From contig NZ_CP009747.1 of assembly GCF_000800255.1 (NCBI RefSeq), positions 3,596,001 to 3,660,000 on the forward strand: a DNA stretch of 64,000 bases, written 5' to 3'. Each line of letters opens with the position of its first letter. Within the stretch, counting starts at the first letter, position 1. Origin of the DNA: Pseudomonas parafulva (lineage in GTDB: Bacteria; Pseudomonadota; Gammaproteobacteria; Pseudomonadales; Pseudomonadaceae). Under the pieces are notes generated by a model. It was not told the origin of the DNA, searched no databases, and worked only from the letters and a program-made list of their open reading frames with translations. Shown piece after piece: positions 46,045 through 54,808 of the stretch. A program made the translations under genes and the position numbers.

Positions 46045-48876
46045 ATGACTAGGCTGGCGCCGATGAAACTCGCCCATCTCATTCCCACCGCCCACTCCAC
46101 GCTCTCGACCCCCCAGGCCGCGCGCAAACTCCTGCGCCTGTTCGCCTTCAGTCTGATAGCGGGCGTCTATATCGGTGCCTACGGCTACCTGCGCGTGACC
46201 CTGAACCAGGAGATATCCTCGCGCCGCAGCTACATGAACGAGGCCATCTTCCAGGCTCAGGGTTTCTTCGTCAGCCGCCAGACATTACTCAAAGGGCTGG
46301 GATTGTCCACGGTCAGGCAACCGACGCTGTCGGCCGCCGAGGCCAACAACGTGCCGGAGGAGGAAATCCATATCATCCTCGGCCAGCGCCACGAGATCTG
46401 GAGCCTGTGGCTGACCCGCCGCATGCTCGACTACCTACGGGCCAATCAGGTGAACCTGATCTACGTGCCGCAGCCTGCGCAGGCGCCGGTGCAACGCTTG
46501 TTCACCACCACCGAGCACAGCGCCGACCTGCCGCCGCGCGTCCTGGAGCGCGTGCGCTCGGTCAACGACAGTGAGGCGCCGCAGGACGAGTTGTGGCTGA
46601 CCGATCCAGGCCGTCTGGACTCGCCGCTGTACATCTTCATCCGCATGGACGAACGCAACGTCACCTCCGGCTGGCTGGGTCTGGAGGTCGATGGCCCCGA
46701 TCTGGTCAAGGCCCTCGAGCACGAGCAGGCGGGCGATTTCAAACTGCTGGACGCCAATGGCCACCTGATCCTCAGCAACACCCCCTTGCCCCCTGGCCAG
46801 GACGTGCAGATGCAACGCGTGCCGACCAGTGCCAGTTTCGGCTGGGAAGGCGAACACTGGCTGCCGGAGCGGCTGACCATCCGCAAGCACCTGGACTACT
46901 CCAACTGGCAGATCGTCTACAGCCTGCAACTGGTTTCGCTGCTTCCCGCCCTGGCCGTGCCCGTGTCGGTGGCGCTGCTCATTTGCCTGCTGGCCACGGT
47001 CTGCCTGCTGTGGCTAGTCAGGCAGATCGATCAGCGGATGATCGTCCCGGCGGCCGCGCGTATCGACGCGCTGGTGGAAAGCGAGGCGTTCTGCAGCGCC
47101 GTGATCCGTATTGCCCCCGTCGCCCTGTGCGTGCTGCGCCGCAGCGACGGTGCGGTGGTCCTGGAGAACCCGCTGTCGGCCCAATGGCTGGCCATGGGCG
47201 ATGAGCGTACTCGCCTGTGCCATCGCTGGATCGATCGCGCGTTCAGTGTCGAGGCGCAACGCAGCGCTACCGACGAACTGCAAATGGCCGACGGTCGCCA
47301 CCTCTACCTGAGCTACGCCCCCACCCGCTACCAGCGCGAAGACGTGTTGATCTGCGCCTTCAGCGACATCACCGAGCGCAAGACCGCCGAAATCGCCTTG
47401 CAGCAGGCCAGGACCCTGGCCGACGCCGCCAACGAGGCCAAGACCCTGTTCCTGGCGACCATGAGCCATGAAATCCGTACCCCGTTGTATGGCGTGCTGG
47501 CAACGCTCGAACTGCTCGCGCGGACCCAACTCGATGCCCAGCAGCGCGGCTACCTCACCGCCATCGAAGGCTCGTCGGCCACCTTGCTGCAGTTGATCTG
47601 CGATGTGCTGGACGTGTCGAAGATCGAAGCCGGCCAACTGGCACTGGAAATGAGCACCTTTTCTCCGCTGGAACTCACCCAGGACGTGATCCAGGGCTAC
47701 ACCGGCGCCGCGCAAGGCAAGGGCCTGCAACTGTTCGCCTGCATCGACCCGCAACTGCCCGACCTGGTGCTGGGCGACGTCATCCGCATTCGGCAGATTC
47801 TCGGCAACCTGCTGAGCAATGCGGTCAAGTTCACCGAGACCGGACGCATCGTCGTGCGTCTGCAACTGGCGTGTCGCGAGGGTGAACGGGCCATGTTGCA
47901 GTGGCAGGTGGTCGATACCGGCAAAGGCATTCCCGCTGCGGACCAACGCCACCTGTTCGAGCCCTTCTTCCAGAGCAGCCCGAACGCCAACCTGGTGGCG
48001 GGTACCGGCCTGGGCCTGTCCATCTGCAAGCGCCTGGTGCACTTGATGAACGGCGCGCTGCGGGTGTTCAGCGAGCCTGGCCTGGGCAGCAGTTTCGCCT
48101 TCAGCCTGCCGCTCGAGCAGGTGAGCACCCAGAACGACCTTCATTGGGCGAGCCCGTTGCCGAACGAGCGTATCTATGTGCAGTCGCCCGTGCATGAACT
48201 GGCCGAACACACGGCCGGGTGGCTGCGCCGGTGGGGCGCGCGTGCGCAGTTGATCGGCCAGGACGCGGGGCAACTGGATGTCGACGCCCTCTTGATCGAA
48301 CTCTGTCCCGGACAAGCCGACAGCGCGCTGAGGACTGACTGGCCTGGCCAGCGCATCCTGGTTTCCCAGGACGGGCACGGCATCGTACAGAACGCCGAGC
48401 GCACCCTGCACATCGGGCTGAACAACCTGCACCTGCTCAACCGCGCGGTGCGCCAGGCATTGGGCGTGGAACTGCAAGGCGAACCGGTGATACCCGCCCA
48501 GCTCGAAGCGAGCAAGTTGAACCTGCACCTGCTGGTGGCCGAGGACAACATCATCAACCAATTGATCCTGCGCGATCAGCTCGAGGAGCTCGGTTGCACG
48601 GTGGTGCTCGCCTGCGATGGCGTCGAGGCCTTGGCGCTGTGGCAGGACGCCGATTTCGACCTGGTGCTGACGGACGTCAACATGCCGCGAATGAACGGCT
48701 ACCAACTCACCGAGCGCCTGCGCCAGCAAGGCTGCAGCGTACCGATCGTCGGTGCGACCGCCAACGCCATGCTCGACGAAGCCGAGCGCTGCCTGGGTGC
48801 CGGCATGGACCACTTTCTGATCAAACCCTTCACGCTGCACGCTCTGTACCAGTGCCTGCAGCCTTATCAGAGATAG
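46045..48876 (+). CDS. Hybrid sensor histidine kinase (RocS/BvgS-like), first copy
   Basis: A 943-aa inner-membrane hybrid kinase. A first helix (about 30-52), a periplasmic sensor domain of about 250 residues, and a second helix (near LLICLLATVCLLWLV) are followed by a PAS-like segment. The HisKA part has His475 in [12 protein letters not shown], and the HATPase part has NLLSNAVKFTETG and [12 protein letters not shown]. The C-terminal receiver has its Asp in VLTDVNMPRMNG. No Hpt domain follows. The start is ATG 46045; ATG 46063 is as good and TTG 46012 less likely. It is followed after 6 bases by the REC-EAL gene. It is a close paralogue of the kinase at 50.2 kb and likely feeds the same regulators. 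Confidence 0.9.
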   Translation: MTRLAPMKLAHLIPTAHSTLSTPQAARKLLRLFAFSLIAGVYIGAYGYLRVTLNQEISSRRSYMNEAIFQAQGFFVSRQTLLKGLGLSTVRQPTLSAAEANNVPEEEIHIILGQRHEIWSLWLTRRMLDYLRANQVNLIYVPQPAQAPVQRLFTTTEHSADLPPRVLERVRSVNDSEAPQDELWLTDPGRLDSPLYIFIRMDERNVTSGWLGLEVDGPDLVKALEHEQAGDFKLLDANGHLILSNTPLPPGQDVQMQRVPTSASFGWEGEHWLPERLTIRKHLDYSNWQIVYSLQLVSLLPALAVPVSVALLICLLATVCLLWLVRQIDQRMIVPAAARIDALVESEAFCSAVIRIAPVALCVLRRSDGAVVLENPLSAQWLAMGDERTRLCHRWIDRAFSVEAQRSATDELQMADGRHLYLSYAPTRYQREDVLICAFSDITERKTAEIALQQARTLADAANEAKTLFLATMSHEIRTPLYGVLATLELLARTQLDAQQRGYLTAIEGSSATLLQLICDVLDVSKIEAGQLALEMSTFSPLELTQDVIQGYTGAAQGKGLQLFACIDPQLPDLVLGDVIRIRQILGNLLSNAVKFTETGRIVVRLQLACREGERAMLQWQVVDTGKGIPAADQRHLFEPFFQSSPNANLVAGTGLGLSICKRLVHLMNGALRVFSEPGLGSSFAFSLPLEQVSTQNDLHWASPLPNERIYVQSPVHELAEHTAGWLRRWGARAQLIGQDAGQLDVDALLIELCPGQADSALRTDWPGQRILVSQDGHGIVQNAERTLHIGLNNLHLLNRAVRQALGVELQGEPVIPAQLEASKLNLHLLVAEDNIINQLILRDQLEELGCTVVLACDGVEALALWQDADFDLVLTDVNMPRMNGYQLTERLRQQGCSVPIVGATANAMLDEAERCLGAGMDHFLIKPFTLHALYQCLQPYQR

Positions 48877-48882
48877 CCTGCA

Positions 48883-50082
48883 GTGAATGTCTACCGCGTG
48901 CTCATTGTCGAGGACCATCCCTTCCAGCATCAGTACCTGACCACGGTGTTCCAGGCCGCAGGCGGCTTCGAGGTCGAATTGGTCTGGGACGGCGCAACCG
49001 CCTTGCAGCGCCTATCCCGCAGCCACTACGACCTGCTGTTGAGCGACTTGATGATGCCGCAGATGGACGGCGTGCAATTGATCCAGCAACTGGCCCAGTT
49101 GCACCGACCGCCAGCGCTGGCGCTGATGACCGCCGCATCACGCCGCATGCTGCTGGGCTCGGGACAGGTCGCCAAGAATCTGGGGCTGAAGGTGGCGGGC
49201 CTGATCTCCAAGCCGGTGCGCGAGGCCGAGATCATCAGCCTGCGCGAACGCCTCGACGACCTCACCGAGCAGGCCCGCACCTTCAGTCGCAGACCCCGTG
49301 GCTGTCGGGCACGCAGCACCCTGATCAAAGCCTTGGAAAATGGCGAAATACAGGCCTGGTACCAGCCCAAGAAGTCACTGCGCGATGGCCGGATCGTCGG
49401 TGCAGAAGCCCTGGCCCGCTGGGTACATCCGGCCGAAGGGCTGCTGATGCCGGGGGCGTTCCTGGACGAGATCGAAAACGCCGAGCTGGAGATCGAGTTG
49501 CTCACCAGCATCCTCGGACAGACCCTGGGCGCTCAGGCGCAGTGGGCGCGGATGGGCCATTCGCTGCCGGTCTCGATCAACCTGCCGACCCATCTGCTCG
49601 ATCAGCCCGACCTGGTGGATCAGTTGCTGGCGCAGGTCCGCGTCAATCAGGCCGATCCCAGGCAGATCACCTTCGAGCTGACCGAAAGCTCCACCACGCA
49701 GTTGTCCAGCAACTACTACGCTGGAGCGTGTCGGCTGCGGCTGATGGGCTTCGGCCTGGCCCAGGACGATTTCGGCAAGGGCTACAGCTCGTACTTCAAT
49801 CTGGTGTCCACGCCCTTCACGGAACTCAAGATCGATCGCTCCCTGGTGCTGGGCTGTGGCGAAAACGACGGGTTGGCATCGGCCTTACTCAGCATTACCG
49901 AACTGGGTCGCAAACTGGGCTTGACCACCGTGGCCGAGGGCGCCGAAACCCAAGCCGAGCTTGCGGTACTGCGCCGTGTTCAATGCGACCAAGTGCAAGG
50001 CTTCATCATTTCACCGGCTGTACCACGCAACGACCTGGCCGCCCTGCTACGAGAGGATGGCCCTCGGCCAGCACTTCTGTAG
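48883..50082 (+). CDS. RocR-like response regulator: REC-EAL c-di-GMP phosphodiesterase
   Basis: A 399-aa protein that starts with GTG. The receiver domain has phosphoacceptor Asp55 (LLLSDLMMPQMDG). The EAL domain (about 145-390) keeps the catalytic set: GAEALARW, Asn in SINLPTHLL, Glu in FELTESS, QDDFGKGYSS (loop-6 DDFG), Lys in ELKIDRSL, Glu in VAEGAE and Gln in VQGFIISPA. It should therefore hydrolyse c-di-GMP, gated by phosphorylation. In P. aeruginosa the Roc system joins such a protein to fimbrial gene control, and here a chaperone-usher operon lies 4 kb away. Confidence 0.92.
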   Translation: MNVYRVLIVEDHPFQHQYLTTVFQAAGGFEVELVWDGATALQRLSRSHYDLLLSDLMMPQMDGVQLIQQLAQLHRPPALALMTAASRRMLLGSGQVAKNLGLKVAGLISKPVREAEIISLRERLDDLTEQARTFSRRPRGCRARSTLIKALENGEIQAWYQPKKSLRDGRIVGAEALARWVHPAEGLLMPGAFLDEIENAELEIELLTSILGQTLGAQAQWARMGHSLPVSINLPTHLLDQPDLVDQLLAQVRVNQADPRQITFELTESSTTQLSSNYYAGACRLRLMGFGLAQDDFGKGYSSYFNLVSTPFTELKIDRSLVLGCGENDGLASALLSITELGRKLGLTTVAEGAETQAELAVLRRVQCDQVQGFIISPAVPRNDLAALLREDGPRPALL

Positions 50083-50193
50083 ACTCATGAGGTCAAACGT
50101 TTCAGCAAAAGGAAATGCAGCCCTTTTAGGGGTAGTTCGAAACGGGCGCACCTGTGTGCACCTTTCCACCCTATTTCTGGCCGAGTGCGAAAC

Positions 50194-53103
50194 ATGAAAC
50201 ATGCCAGCCTGCGCCTGGACAAACTGGCGCTGAGCTCCGAACGCTTGAACAAGGCCCTTTTGCTGCTGACCGGTCTGCTGCTGGTGATGTCGAGCACCTG
50301 CTATTGGGCCGTCACCCGACTGCTCGAAGCCGAGCAGCAACGCGTCGAATTCCATTTCGCCCGTGTGCTGGAAATCATCCATGAACACGAGACGTTCCTG
50401 CGCAACGTCGCCACCGGGTACCGCAGCAGCACGCAAGGCCCGCTGCGCTCGGTGCAGTCGGTCACGGTCATGCAGACGACGCCCATCGGTGAACAGGTGA
50501 TGCTCAAGGCCAGAGGCTTCGAGCTGTCGATGCCCTTCTCACTGGCCCATGGCGCCGGTTTCAGCAAAGACGACGAGAACCGCGCATTGGCCCTCGGTGT
50601 GCAGATGACCGACTACTACGGCGGCTTCTGGGCCAGCTCGTTCTATGCCTCACCGCAACTGTTCGTGCTGACCCCGGACGGCGACGCCAGCCTGGCCATC
50701 CCGGCCACGGACGATCCGCGCCAGCACCTGCCCTTGCCGCCGGAAGAATACGCCACCGTGGTCGGCCGACTCGAACGCCTGCGCACCGCCCAGAACCTGC
50801 TCACCGATCACCGCGTGCGCTGGATACGGGCGCCGCTGCGGCTGTATCAGGATCGTCCCAGCATCGTGGCGATGATCGGCCTGCACGCCGCCGGCGCGCT
50901 GCTTCCGGCCGGCAAGGGGCAAGGTCTTCTGACCCTCGCCGCGGTGGTGGATACGGCCCAGGTGGACGAGTTCGAGCGGGTGTTGCGCCTATCGGTGTAC
51001 AACCAGTTCACCCTGGTCTCGCCCGAAGGCGAAGTGGTGCTGGGCGCACTGGGTGCCGACGATCCGGCGCCCCAGGGCCTGAGCTTCAACCGCCACGGCC
51101 TGCGCTTCAAGATGGTCGCGCCCCACGGCGATCGCTGGACCGGGTTGTACGCCATCACCTACCAGGACTTCCTGCGCTACGCCAAGTGGCCCTTGCTGGG
51201 ACTCATGCTGACGGTCATCGCTGCCATCCTGGTGGGCATGTGGATCAACCACTGGTACAAGTCGCGCATCGTCGTCCCGGCGCAACGCGCCCAGGATCGC
51301 CTGTTCGAGAACCAGGCGTTCAACCGCATCATGCTGCACAACGCGCCCGTCGGGCTGTGCGTGATGCGGCGCAGCGATCACCAGGTGCTGCTGGACAACC
51401 AGCGCGCCGTGCAACTGGGTGCGACGCCCGCGCTCACGCAATTGCTCGAAGGCTACGACGGCGACCAGGCGCCCGGCGAAATGTGCCTGCTGGTGGAAGG
51501 TCGCTACTTGCAGGTGGTGTTCGTCGCCACCCGTTATGAAGGCCAGGATGTGTTCCTCTGCGGGTGCAACGACATCACTCGCCATGTAGACGAAACCCTG
51601 ATGCTCAACCAGGCGCACCGCCGCGCCACCGCCGCCAACGAAGCCAAGACCGTGTTCCTCGCGACCATGAGCCATGAGATCCGCACACCGCTGTACGGCG
51701 TGCTGGGTAACCTGGAACTGCTCTCGCTCACCGAGATGAGCGAGCGTCAGCGCCACTACCTGGAAATCATCCAGGGCTCCTCCACGGTGCTGTTCCAACT
51801 CATCAGCAACGTGCTGGACGTGTCGAAGATCGAGTCTGGCCAGATGCCGCTCGAAGAGGCCCCGTTCGCGCCGGTGCAACTGGTCGAGGACGCGGTAGTC
51901 GCCTTCACCGCGACCGCCCGCAACAAAGGCCTGGACATCGAATCGGAAATCGACCCGCAGGTGCCTGCGCAGATCCTGGGCGACGCCGGGCGGGTGCGAC
52001 AGATCCTGCACAACCTGCTGGGCAATGCCATCAAGTTCACCGACTCGGGCCGCGTACGCCTGCGCTTGAGCGTTGTGCAGCGCACCGAGACAGACGTCTC
52101 GTTGCAGTGGCAGGTGACCGATACCGGTGTCGGCATCCCGGAAAAGGCCCTGGAGCAATTGTTCCGCCCCTTCTACCAAGTGGCGGCCGGCCAGGATGGC
52201 AATGGCGCCGGCCTGGGGCTGTCGATCTGCAAGCGCCTGAGCGAACTCATGGGCGGCAGCATGCGCGTGGTCAGCGAGCCCGGCCTGGGCAGCAGTTTCT
52301 CCCTGCTGATCACGCTGCCGGTGGTCGACGCGCCACCGGCAGTGGCCCCGACCTCGCTGGTGCCGTCGTGCCTGGACGCCCCCTGCCTGAACGTGCGCGT
52401 GCTGGTGGCCGAGGACAATCCGGTGAGCCAGGCGGTATTGCGCGAGCAACTCGAGGCGCTCGGCGCGCATCCGACCGTGGCGCGCGACGGCCAGCACGCC
52501 TTGCAACTGTGGAACACCCAACCGTTCGACCTGGTCATCACCGACATCAACATGCCGCGGCTCAATGGTTACGAACTGGCGCAAGCCCTGCGCCAGCAGG
52601 GCGTGGACGTGCCGATCATCGGCGTCACCGCCAACGCCCTGCGCGAAGAGGGCCAGCGCTGCCTGGCCATGGGCATGAGTGCCTGGGTGGTCAAGCCCTT
52701 GAGCCTGGGCATGCTGCGTCAGGCATTGATGTCGCATTGCCGCAAAGCCAACGGCCTGCCCGCTCCCGCACTGAAACCTGCCGGCACGCCACAGACCGAC
52801 CGCGAAGGCTGGATCGAACTGTCGCCGGCCATGCGCGAGCTGATGGCGCAGACCTTGCTCGCGGACATCGCGCAGATCGAACAGGGCCTGGTGGACATGG
52901 ACGCCCTGACCGTACGTCAGCGCCTGCACAGCCTCAGCGGTGCGCTGGCGAGCGTGCATGCGCAAACCCTGCATGCGCTAGGCCACGAGCTGGAGAACGC
53001 CCTGCACGAAGGTCCGATGACCACCGCCATCGTCCAGCGCATCAGGGCCTTGTGCACACGCCTGGCTGCGGTAGCCCAGTGCCTGAACGAAGAACCCCGC
53101 TGA
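50194..53103 (+). CDS. Hybrid sensor histidine kinase with Hpt domain (RocS-like), second copy
   Basis: A 969-aa kinase parallel to the 46-kb gene. One N-terminal helix ([16 protein letters not shown]), a periplasmic sensor domain and a second helix near [14 protein letters not shown] come first. The HisKA has His494 ([12 protein letters not shown]), the HATPase has [13 protein letters not shown] and [12 protein letters not shown], and the receiver has [12 protein letters not shown]. Unlike the first copy it ends in an Hpt domain with His912 in [10 protein letters not shown], so the full four-step phosphorelay is present. ATG 50194 is used; GTG 50185 is possible. It may supply the Hpt for its Hpt-less paralogue and phosphorylate the EAL and NarL-type regulators on either side. 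Confidence 0.9.
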   Translation: MKHASLRLDKLALSSERLNKALLLLTGLLLVMSSTCYWAVTRLLEAEQQRVEFHFARVLEIIHEHETFLRNVATGYRSSTQGPLRSVQSVTVMQTTPIGEQVMLKARGFELSMPFSLAHGAGFSKDDENRALALGVQMTDYYGGFWASSFYASPQLFVLTPDGDASLAIPATDDPRQHLPLPPEEYATVVGRLERLRTAQNLLTDHRVRWIRAPLRLYQDRPSIVAMIGLHAAGALLPAGKGQGLLTLAAVVDTAQVDEFERVLRLSVYNQFTLVSPEGEVVLGALGADDPAPQGLSFNRHGLRFKMVAPHGDRWTGLYAITYQDFLRYAKWPLLGLMLTVIAAILVGMWINHWYKSRIVVPAQRAQDRLFENQAFNRIMLHNAPVGLCVMRRSDHQVLLDNQRAVQLGATPALTQLLEGYDGDQAPGEMCLLVEGRYLQVVFVATRYEGQDVFLCGCNDITRHVDETLMLNQAHRRATAANEAKTVFLATMSHEIRTPLYGVLGNLELLSLTEMSERQRHYLEIIQGSSTVLFQLISNVLDVSKIESGQMPLEEAPFAPVQLVEDAVVAFTATARNKGLDIESEIDPQVPAQILGDAGRVRQILHNLLGNAIKFTDSGRVRLRLSVVQRTETDVSLQWQVTDTGVGIPEKALEQLFRPFYQVAAGQDGNGAGLGLSICKRLSELMGGSMRVVSEPGLGSSFSLLITLPVVDAPPAVAPTSLVPSCLDAPCLNVRVLVAEDNPVSQAVLREQLEALGAHPTVARDGQHALQLWNTQPFDLVITDINMPRLNGYELAQALRQQGVDVPIIGVTANALREEGQRCLAMGMSAWVVKPLSLGMLRQALMSHCRKANGLPAPALKPAGTPQTDREGWIELSPAMRELMAQTLLADIAQIEQGLVDMDALTVRQRLHSLSGALASVHAQTLHALGHELENALHEGPMTTAIVQRIRALCTRLAAVAQCLNEEPR

Positions 53104-53134
53104 TGCCCATCGAACCTCTCAAGAGAGCCCACAC

Positions 53135-53782
53135 ATGACTGAATTGAATGTCGTCATTGCCGACGACCATCCCATCGTTCTGCTGGGCGTGCGCGAAATC
53201 GTCCAACGCGACGGACGCTACACCGTGGTGGGCGAGGCGGTCAGTTCCAGCGAACTGATCGAGCAACTGCGCACGCATCGCCCGCAATTGCTGATCACCG
53301 ATTTCAACATGCCGGGCGACGCCACCTACGGCGATGGGCTGAAACTCATCGAGTACGTGCTGCGCAATTTCCCGCAGACGCAGGTCCTGGTGCTGACCAT
53401 GATTTCCAACAGCCTGATCCTGTCACGCCTGCAAGAACTGGGCGTGGCCGGCGTGATCCAGAAGAACCACCTGCATCAGGAGATCGAGAAAGCCTTGACG
53501 GCCCTGAGCAGACGGCGTCCCTACCAGAGTCCTAGCGCCGAGGCCCGCTCGGTCATGGGCAGCAGCGGTCAGGTGGGCGATCGTTTCGAGAGTCTGTCGC
53601 CGCGCGAGCTGGAAGTGCTGCGCCTGTTCGTGACCGGCATGACCGTCAGCGACATTGCCCGCCAACTGTGCCGCAGCAACAAGACCGTCAGTGCACAGAA
53701 GGTCTCGGCCATGCGCAAGCTGGAGGTCGACAGCGACCAGTCACTGTTGACCTACTGCATCGAGGCCCGGCAGTTCCAGTGA
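53135..53782 (+). CDS. NarL/FixJ-type response regulator (RocA-like)
   Basis: A 215-aa protein. The receiver has Asp56 (LLITDFNMPG) and the output domain is a LuxR-type HTH (LSPRELEVLRLFVTGM, VSDIARQLCRSNKTVSAQKVSAMRKL). It ends the four-gene signalling set and abuts, stop to stop, the last gene of the fimbrial operon. It is a likely direct regulator of that operon, by analogy with RocA1 and cup fimbriae. Confidence 0.9.
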   Translation: MTELNVVIADDHPIVLLGVREIVQRDGRYTVVGEAVSSSELIEQLRTHRPQLLITDFNMPGDATYGDGLKLIEYVLRNFPQTQVLVLTMISNSLILSRLQELGVAGVIQKNHLHQEIEKALTALSRRRPYQSPSAEARSVMGSSGQVGDRFESLSPRELEVLRLFVTGMTVSDIARQLCRSNKTVSAQKVSAMRKLEVDSDQSLLTYCIEARQFQ

Positions 53783-54268
53783 TCAAAGATAGATAATCTG
53801 CATCAGCAGCGTGGCGGTGAACGTGCCGGCTTCGGGCAGCGTCTCCAGTGCCACGGGTTTGACCCGCAGCGAAACCACCAGCGGCGTTTCTCCCACCGTC
53901 CACAGATGCGGCTGACCCAGGGTCAATCCCGGCTGGCTGCCTTCGCCGATCAGGCGTAGTCCCAGCCTAGGTCGATTGGTCAGCAGCGTGACTTCATCGA
54001 AACGCCCCGACGCGGCTGTCAAGGCCAGGCTCACACGGCTGCCTACCCGGCAGTCGAACGACAGCGGGACCTCGGTCACCGGCACCGTGTCGTCCTTGAG
54101 CTGATTGATATTGGCGCTGGCGAGCTCGACTTCCATCGAGGTGTTGAACTGTAGGCGGCAGGCCGGTTCGATTAACCGTCCACTGACGTCCAATTGCACC
54201 GTGCTGGCAGGCTGCGCGAGCGCAACCGTGCTCGACAGCACCAGGATCAGGATCAGCCAGGCATTCAT
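53783..54268 (-). CDS. Minor fimbrial subunit or adaptor pilin
   Basis: A 161-aa secreted pilin-like protein with a signal ending ALAQ. The Cys pair (EPACRLQF and SFDCRVGS) is typical of type 1 pilins, and the C-terminal beta strand is GTFTATLLMQIIYL with the penultimate Tyr. It starts at ATG 54268, overlapping the preceding pilin by four bases. Its TGA directly abuts the TGA of the convergent response regulator, so the two stops make TGATCA. It is last in the usher operon. Confidence 0.85.
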   Translation of the reverse strand: MNAWLILILVLSSTVALAQPASTVQLDVSGRLIEPACRLQFNTSMEVELASANINQLKDDTVPVTEVPLSFDCRVGSRVSLALTAASGRFDEVTLLTNRPRLGLRLIGEGSQPGLTLGQPHLWTVGETPLVVSLRVKPVALETLPEAGTFTATLLMQIIYL

Positions 54269-54735
54269 AGGTAATTGATCGTCATGACCAGCGCGGACGT
54301 GAACTGTCCGGGCGCCAGCGTGCCTTGCTGGACCAGCTTGGCCTTGAGCCCCAGGCTCACGGTCCCGGACAGATTGCTGTAGCTCTTGAGCGTGCCTTGC
54401 AGGTTGGCCGTCGAGTTGTCGTTGGCCCACAGCAGCGACACGCCCAGGTTGTTCGCTGAGGTTTTGGCAACCGTTGCGCTGTAGGTGCCCAACGCGGCGG
54501 AAAAGCCGACAGTCAACGAGGAGCCGCTCGGGCAACTGAGCTGGATGTTCAAGCTCTGTGGCTCGGCCTCGGCCACTTGATCGGTTCGCACGTCCCCGAA
54601 GCTGGCGGTCAGTGCGTTGCCGCTGCTCAAGGTGCACGGCGGGCGAGTCAGGGTGCCGCTGACGGTGATATTGACCACGTCGGCGGCTTGCGCACGGGCG
54701 CTCATCAACGCCAGTACAAGAACGATGAATTTCAT
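54265..54735 (-). CDS. Fimbrial subunit (pilin-like)
   Basis: A 156-aa secreted pilin-like protein from ATG 54735 with a signal ending AQAA. N-terminal VVNITVSGTLTRPPCTLSSG with the first Cys, second Cys in QLSCPSGS, and a donor/end strand SALVMTINYL. It lies 73 bases after the usher and overlaps the next gene. It may be a tip or adaptor subunit. Confidence 0.88.
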   Translation of the reverse strand: MKFIVLVLALMSARAQAADVVNITVSGTLTRPPCTLSSGNALTASFGDVRTDQVAEAEPQSLNIQLSCPSGSSLTVGFSAALGTYSATVAKTSANNLGVSLLWANDNSTANLQGTLKSYSNLSGTVSLGLKAKLVQQGTLAPGQFTSALVMTINYL

Positions 54736-54808
54736 GAGGACTCCTCTAGGACCGATGGTCCAGCAGCACAACGTGTCGAGGCCAACAGATGGCAGGGGAT
54801 GGCGGTGT

